Source: Lentisphaerota bacterium
Lineage (GTDB): Bacteria; Verrucomicrobiota; Kiritimatiellia; RFP12; UBA1067
Direction of reading: 5' to 3'
Assembly (NCBI GenBank): GCA_022839525.1
Contig: JALHET010000069.1
Location: forward strand, 1 to 8,741
DNA length: 8,741 nt
Of the stretch, positions 7,130 to 8,741 are shown piece after piece. The notes below the pieces were generated by a model, which saw only the letters and a list, made by a program, of their open reading frames with translations, searched no databases and was not told where the DNA came from. Both the position numbers and the translations under genes were made by a program. Numbering within the stretch: position 1 is the stretch's first letter; each line of letters begins with the position of its first letter.

Positions 7130-7387
7130 ATGTTGCTGCAAGGTTTGATCCTAATGGTTGCCGGTGTAAGCATCGTCTTCCTGTTTCTCTTTCTGCTGGT
7201 GACGGTGCTGACGGTGAGCGCGAAAATCATTCCCAGGTTCAACCACATCCTGCCGGACGGGCAGCCAAGAGTCAGGGAGCATCAACCGGAGAAACCTGCC
7301 GCAAACGCTACGACGCACGTTGTCTCGCCTGACGAAGAGATCGCCGTCGCGGTTGCGGTGGCGGCTGCGCGTCAGTCGGGTGCGTGA
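7130..7387 (+). CDS. oadG: OadG-like gamma subunit of a sodium-pumping decarboxylase
   Basis: An 85-residue single-pass membrane protein. The ATG at 7130 follows a clear GAGAGGAG ribosome binding site; the frame is open further upstream, but that part is the overlapping shadow of the preceding gene. Residues ~4-32 form one long hydrophobic helix (MVAGVSIVFLFLFLLVTVL), then a polar, proline-containing middle, then a C-terminal helix EEIAVAVAVAAARQ at ~69-82. This layout of one N-terminal helix, a variable linker and an Ala/Val-rich E-x-x-A-A-I-A-A-A-like end is that of OadG/MmdD-type subunits. Those subunits hold the carboxyltransferase alpha and the membrane beta subunit together in oxaloacetate or methylmalonyl-CoA decarboxylase sodium pumps. 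No alpha, beta or biotin-carrier gene is in the window: downstream is a transposase remnant on the other strand. Which substrate the pump uses cannot be told from this subunit. Confidence 0.72.
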   Translation: MLLQGLILMVAGVSIVFLFLFLLVTVLTVSAKIIPRFNHILPDGQPRVREHQPEKPAANATTHVVSPDEEIAVAVAVAAARQSGA

Positions 7388-7466
7388 GAGCCGCAGGCAG
7401 GGCGCGAAAGGTTGAGGCTGGGGCAACAGTGTCGTGAGGGGGCTAGTCTCAATGTCGGGCAGTTTG

Positions 7467-8210
7467 TCATGGGATGTCCTCCGCAGTGAGTGTTTCCGCA
7501 ATATGAGCGCAGGCGGCGTTCAGCGCGAGGCAGGTCTCTCGGGTGAGGGGTGTTGCGCCGCCGTGAGCGGAGTCCGCAGAATGGGGCAAGATGAGAAGAC
7601 GGCCTTGGACGCACAGGTCGAAGTAGCACCCGTTCGGCTTGAAAAGCGGCGGGAAGCCATCGGCTTTCGGCAGGATGACGTCCCCGACGGGCGCGGCGAG
7701 AATGGCGGTGGCGATATCGCGTTCGCCGGGCGAGATGAAGGGCGAGACGATGACCGTACCTTGCGCTGCCTCCGTCAGTGTATTCTCGCGCAGGGCTGCG
7801 ATCTCGCCTGCGCTGGCTTTGCGGGAGACACGGAGCGCCAGCTTCTCGGGGCAGTCCAAGAGAAAGAGGTTGCCGTAGCCGTCCCAACTCTGACCTGGCG
7901 GCAATGCGGAGGTTCCGCAGACCGGTCACGGTGCGGAACAAGTCAGGATGCGCCTTCTTGAGGCAATAGCGGCGCGGGTTTCTCCATACGCTCGGTGACG
8001 CGCACGATACCGTGCAGGTGGCCAGGCATGAGACAAAGCGTGGAAAGTTCGATCTGGGGATAATCGCGCGGGATGCGGTACCAGAGGTCCCGGATCAGCA
8101 GGCCGTCGGCGCTGAGTGTGCAGGCGTTGTTCTCGCAGACGCCGAACCACGGTCGACGCTGGTGCGTGGTGATCGTGACCATGTAGAAAAAAGGGTTCGT
8201 ACGGTTTCAT
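7467..8210 (-). pseudogene. Decayed REP-associated tyrosine transposase (RAYT, Y1 family) with extra C-terminal domain
   Basis: Reading leftward, three blocks in different frames make one broken protein. Block 1 starts at ATG 8208-8210 (MKPYEP). A run of six T (complement of 8187-8192) shifts the frame; five would give MKPYEPFFYMVTITTHQRR, the usual opening. The true frame then continues to the HUH motif in CLMPGHLHGIV (codons of 8182 down to ~7990), followed by a TGA at 7943-7945. Block 2 begins near 7983 in another frame with RNPRRYCLKKAHPDLF, which matches the region near the end of the transposase. The stretch between HUH and this point, which should carry the catalytic tyrosine, is missing. 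At 7905 one extra A shifts the frame again into block 3 (7904-7467), about 145 residues with YGNLFLLDCPEK, VSPFISPGERD and KPNGCYFDLC. This resembles a fused Rossmann/SLOG-like domain; that name is a weak inference. It cannot be active as a transposase. An alternative is that block 3 is still made as a separate protein from TTG 7904. Confidence 0.72.
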
Positions 8211-8297
8211 GAAGGTTTATGCATTGCTCTATTTTTAGCACACGAAAACACACCGGGCACAACGGTTTTTTGGATTTTCACGCGAAGGCGCAGCCGC

Positions 8298-8327
8298 GCT
8301 ACGCGTAGCACGGGTATCTTGCCCGTG
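8298..8327 (+). repeat. REP-like element: GTAG tetranucleotide plus hairpin
   Basis: A 12-base palindrome GCTACGCGTAGC (8298-8309) runs into a stem-loop CACGGG (8309-8314) / CCCGTG (8322-8327), with a T-G wobble closing the loop. GTAG (8305-8308) directly precedes the foot of the hairpin. That is the arrangement recognised by RAYT proteins at REP sequences in enterobacteria (GTAG guide 5' of an imperfect hairpin). It lies about 90 bp upstream of the transposase remnant's start, where such elements are often found. Only one copy is in the window, so repetition in the genome is untested. Confidence 0.55.
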
Positions 8328-8352
8328 TTTCATATGTACTCTGGATACCGGT

Positions 8353-8382
8353 TTGAAGCGGCCTCCGGGTCTATGTTATTGT
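8353..8382 (+). promoter_or_regulatory. Possible sigma70-type promoter of the methyltransferase remnant
   Basis: TTGAAG (8353-8358), an 18-base spacer and TATTGT (8377-8382) lie 23 bases before the ATG at 8406. The GGGAGGAA ribosome binding site (8395-8402) falls inside the short predicted leader. Both hexamers match the consensus only partly. Confidence 0.35.
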
Positions 8383-8405
8383 TTGGAGTGTAATGGGAGG
8401 AAAGC

Positions 8406-8515
8406 ATGAGGAAGAGACTGGACAGGGAAACGGTTTTGGACATGGTGTGCGGGTTCCAGCCCGCGTGGTTGTGATCGCGGCGGCGGAGTTGGATGTCGCC
8501 ACGATCCTCTTTTAG
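8406..8515 (+). pseudogene. 5' remnant of a SAM-dependent methyltransferase gene (frameshifted, truncated)
   Basis: A strong ribosome binding site (GGGAGGAA, 8395-8402) precedes an ATG whose frame gives MRKRLDRETVLDMVCGFQPA and then stops at TGA 8472-8474 after 22 residues. From about 8466 the neighbouring frame continues with VVIAAAELDVATILF up to TAG at 8513-8515. Joined, the two read FQPA-(C)-VVIAAAELDVATIL. This is the N-terminal helix and dimerisation pattern (FQP-x-x-V-x-x-A-A-A-E-L-D-(L/V)-F) of O-methyltransferase-type and hydroxyneurosporene-methyltransferase-like enzymes. One deleted base in a TGN codon near 8467 explains the shift. No catalytic SAM-binding domain follows, because the next 100 bp before the tRNA hold nothing recognisable. 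If the ATG frame is still translated, it yields only a 22-residue peptide. The family call rests on about 35 residues and is therefore tentative. Confidence 0.5.
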
Positions 8516-8583
8516 TTTCTAATAGGGGTTTATAAGGGTTATGAAAAATCCGGGCATTTAGGACAGTGAATTCTGTTTTATGT

Positions 8584-8608
8584 AAAAAACCTTATTTTAA
8601 TGGGGTTT
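8584..8608 (-). terminator. Weak terminator candidate after tRNA-Arg
   Basis: On the minus strand AAACC (8608-8604) can pair with GGTTT (8591-8587), followed by more T residues to 8584. The stem is only 5 bp, AT-rich and has a 12-base loop, so termination here is uncertain. It is placed correctly, about 15 bases beyond the tRNA 3' end. Confidence 0.3.
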
Positions 8609-8622
8609 ATTTAAGTTTTAAA

Positions 8623-8699
8623 TGGCGCCCCTGGCAGGACTTGAACCTGCGACCCACGGATTAGAAATCCGTTGCTCTATCCAACTGAGCTACAGGGGC
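8623..8699 (-). tRNA. tRNA-Arg (anticodon UCU), CCA encoded
   Basis: Full cloverleaf on the minus strand, 77 bases including CCA. The acceptor arms GCCCCTG and CAGGGGC pair over 7 bp, with discriminator G and an encoded CCA (8625-8623). The D arm is GCTC...GAGC with the AGTTGGATA loop. The anticodon stem ACGGA/TCCGT carries loop TTTCTAA, giving anticodon TCT (complement of 8663-8665), which reads AGA codons for arginine. The T arm is GCAGG-TTCAAGT-CCTGC. All stems are fully paired, so the gene looks functional. Confidence 0.97.
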
Positions 8700-8712
8700 G
8701 GAAAACGGCGGC

Positions 8713-8741
8713 ATCATAGCAAACCGCCCGCGTGTTCTGCA
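8713..8741 (-). promoter_or_regulatory. Promoter of tRNA-Arg
   Basis: On the minus strand, TGCAGA at the window edge (8741-8736), a 17-base spacer and TATGAT (8718-8713) form a sigma70 promoter with an extended -10 TGC. Transcription would start about 7 bases before the mature tRNA. The stretch after the -10 is GC-rich (GCCGCCG), as is usual for growth-rate and stringently controlled tRNA promoters. The -35 may be cut by the window end. Confidence 0.65.

Noticed and set aside
7434..7961. 175-codon + strand frame across the transposase remnant
   Set aside because: No family resemblance and no good ribosome binding site. The minus strand carries recognisable transposase blocks.
8525..8610. Repeated GGGGTTTAT (8525-8533 and 8602-8610) as an attachment site next to the tRNA
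   Set aside because: Nine bases in AT-rich DNA is too short, it does not match the tRNA 3' end, and no integrase is present.
1..8741. CRISPR array, rRNA, prophage or defence island
   Set aside because: No spaced direct repeats, no rRNA-like sequence, and no integrase, Cas or restriction-type domains in any credible frame.

Overview
The window (GC-rich, ordinary bacterial gene density) looks like a piece of chromosome from a Gram-negative, probably anaerobic bacterium, most likely of the PVC group (Kiritimatiellota, Lentisphaerota or Verrucomicrobiota). That placement is an inference. It rests on an envelope lipoprotein operon, an OadG-like sodium-pump subunit, a DnaG with a long linker and tail, and a decayed REP-associated transposase of a fused type that I remember from such genomes.

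Layout. (1) 1-3929, + strand: four co-directional envelope genes. They encode an exported CsgG/LpoB-like protein with a C-terminal PEGA domain, a TPR-like lipoprotein (COG3014 type), a YcfL-like lipoprotein and an LpoB-like lipoprotein. A strong intrinsic terminator follows at 3954-3994. (2) 4083-4526, +: a small DUF6941-like protein whose 3' end runs tail-to-tail into dnaG (4366-6438, -), with a 161-bp antisense coding overlap. (3) 6439-6782: the divergent intergenic region. It carries an extended -10 promoter and a leader with mutually exclusive hairpins, one of which covers the ribosome binding site of the next gene. (4) 6783-7387, +: a small three-helix membrane protein followed closely by an OadG-like subunit; no other decarboxylase subunit is in the window. 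(5) 7467-8515: decaying DNA. It holds a REP-associated tyrosine transposase broken by two frameshifts and an internal deletion, a REP-like GTAG-hairpin beside it, and the frameshifted, truncated 5' end of what looks like a SAM-dependent methyltransferase gene. (6) 8623-8699, -: tRNA-Arg(UCU) with encoded CCA and its own promoter.

How the genes work together. The three lipoproteins form the known COG3014-YcfL-LpoB neighbourhood and probably act at the inner face of the outer membrane. The first gene looks like an added LpoB/CsgG-fold relative. The membrane protein and OadG form a two-gene transcription unit with apparent translational control. The strongest candidates for something undescribed are the switch-like leader at 6659-6776, the dnaG tail overprinted on the DUF6941-like gene, and the transposase remnant with its C-terminal domain and REP hairpin.
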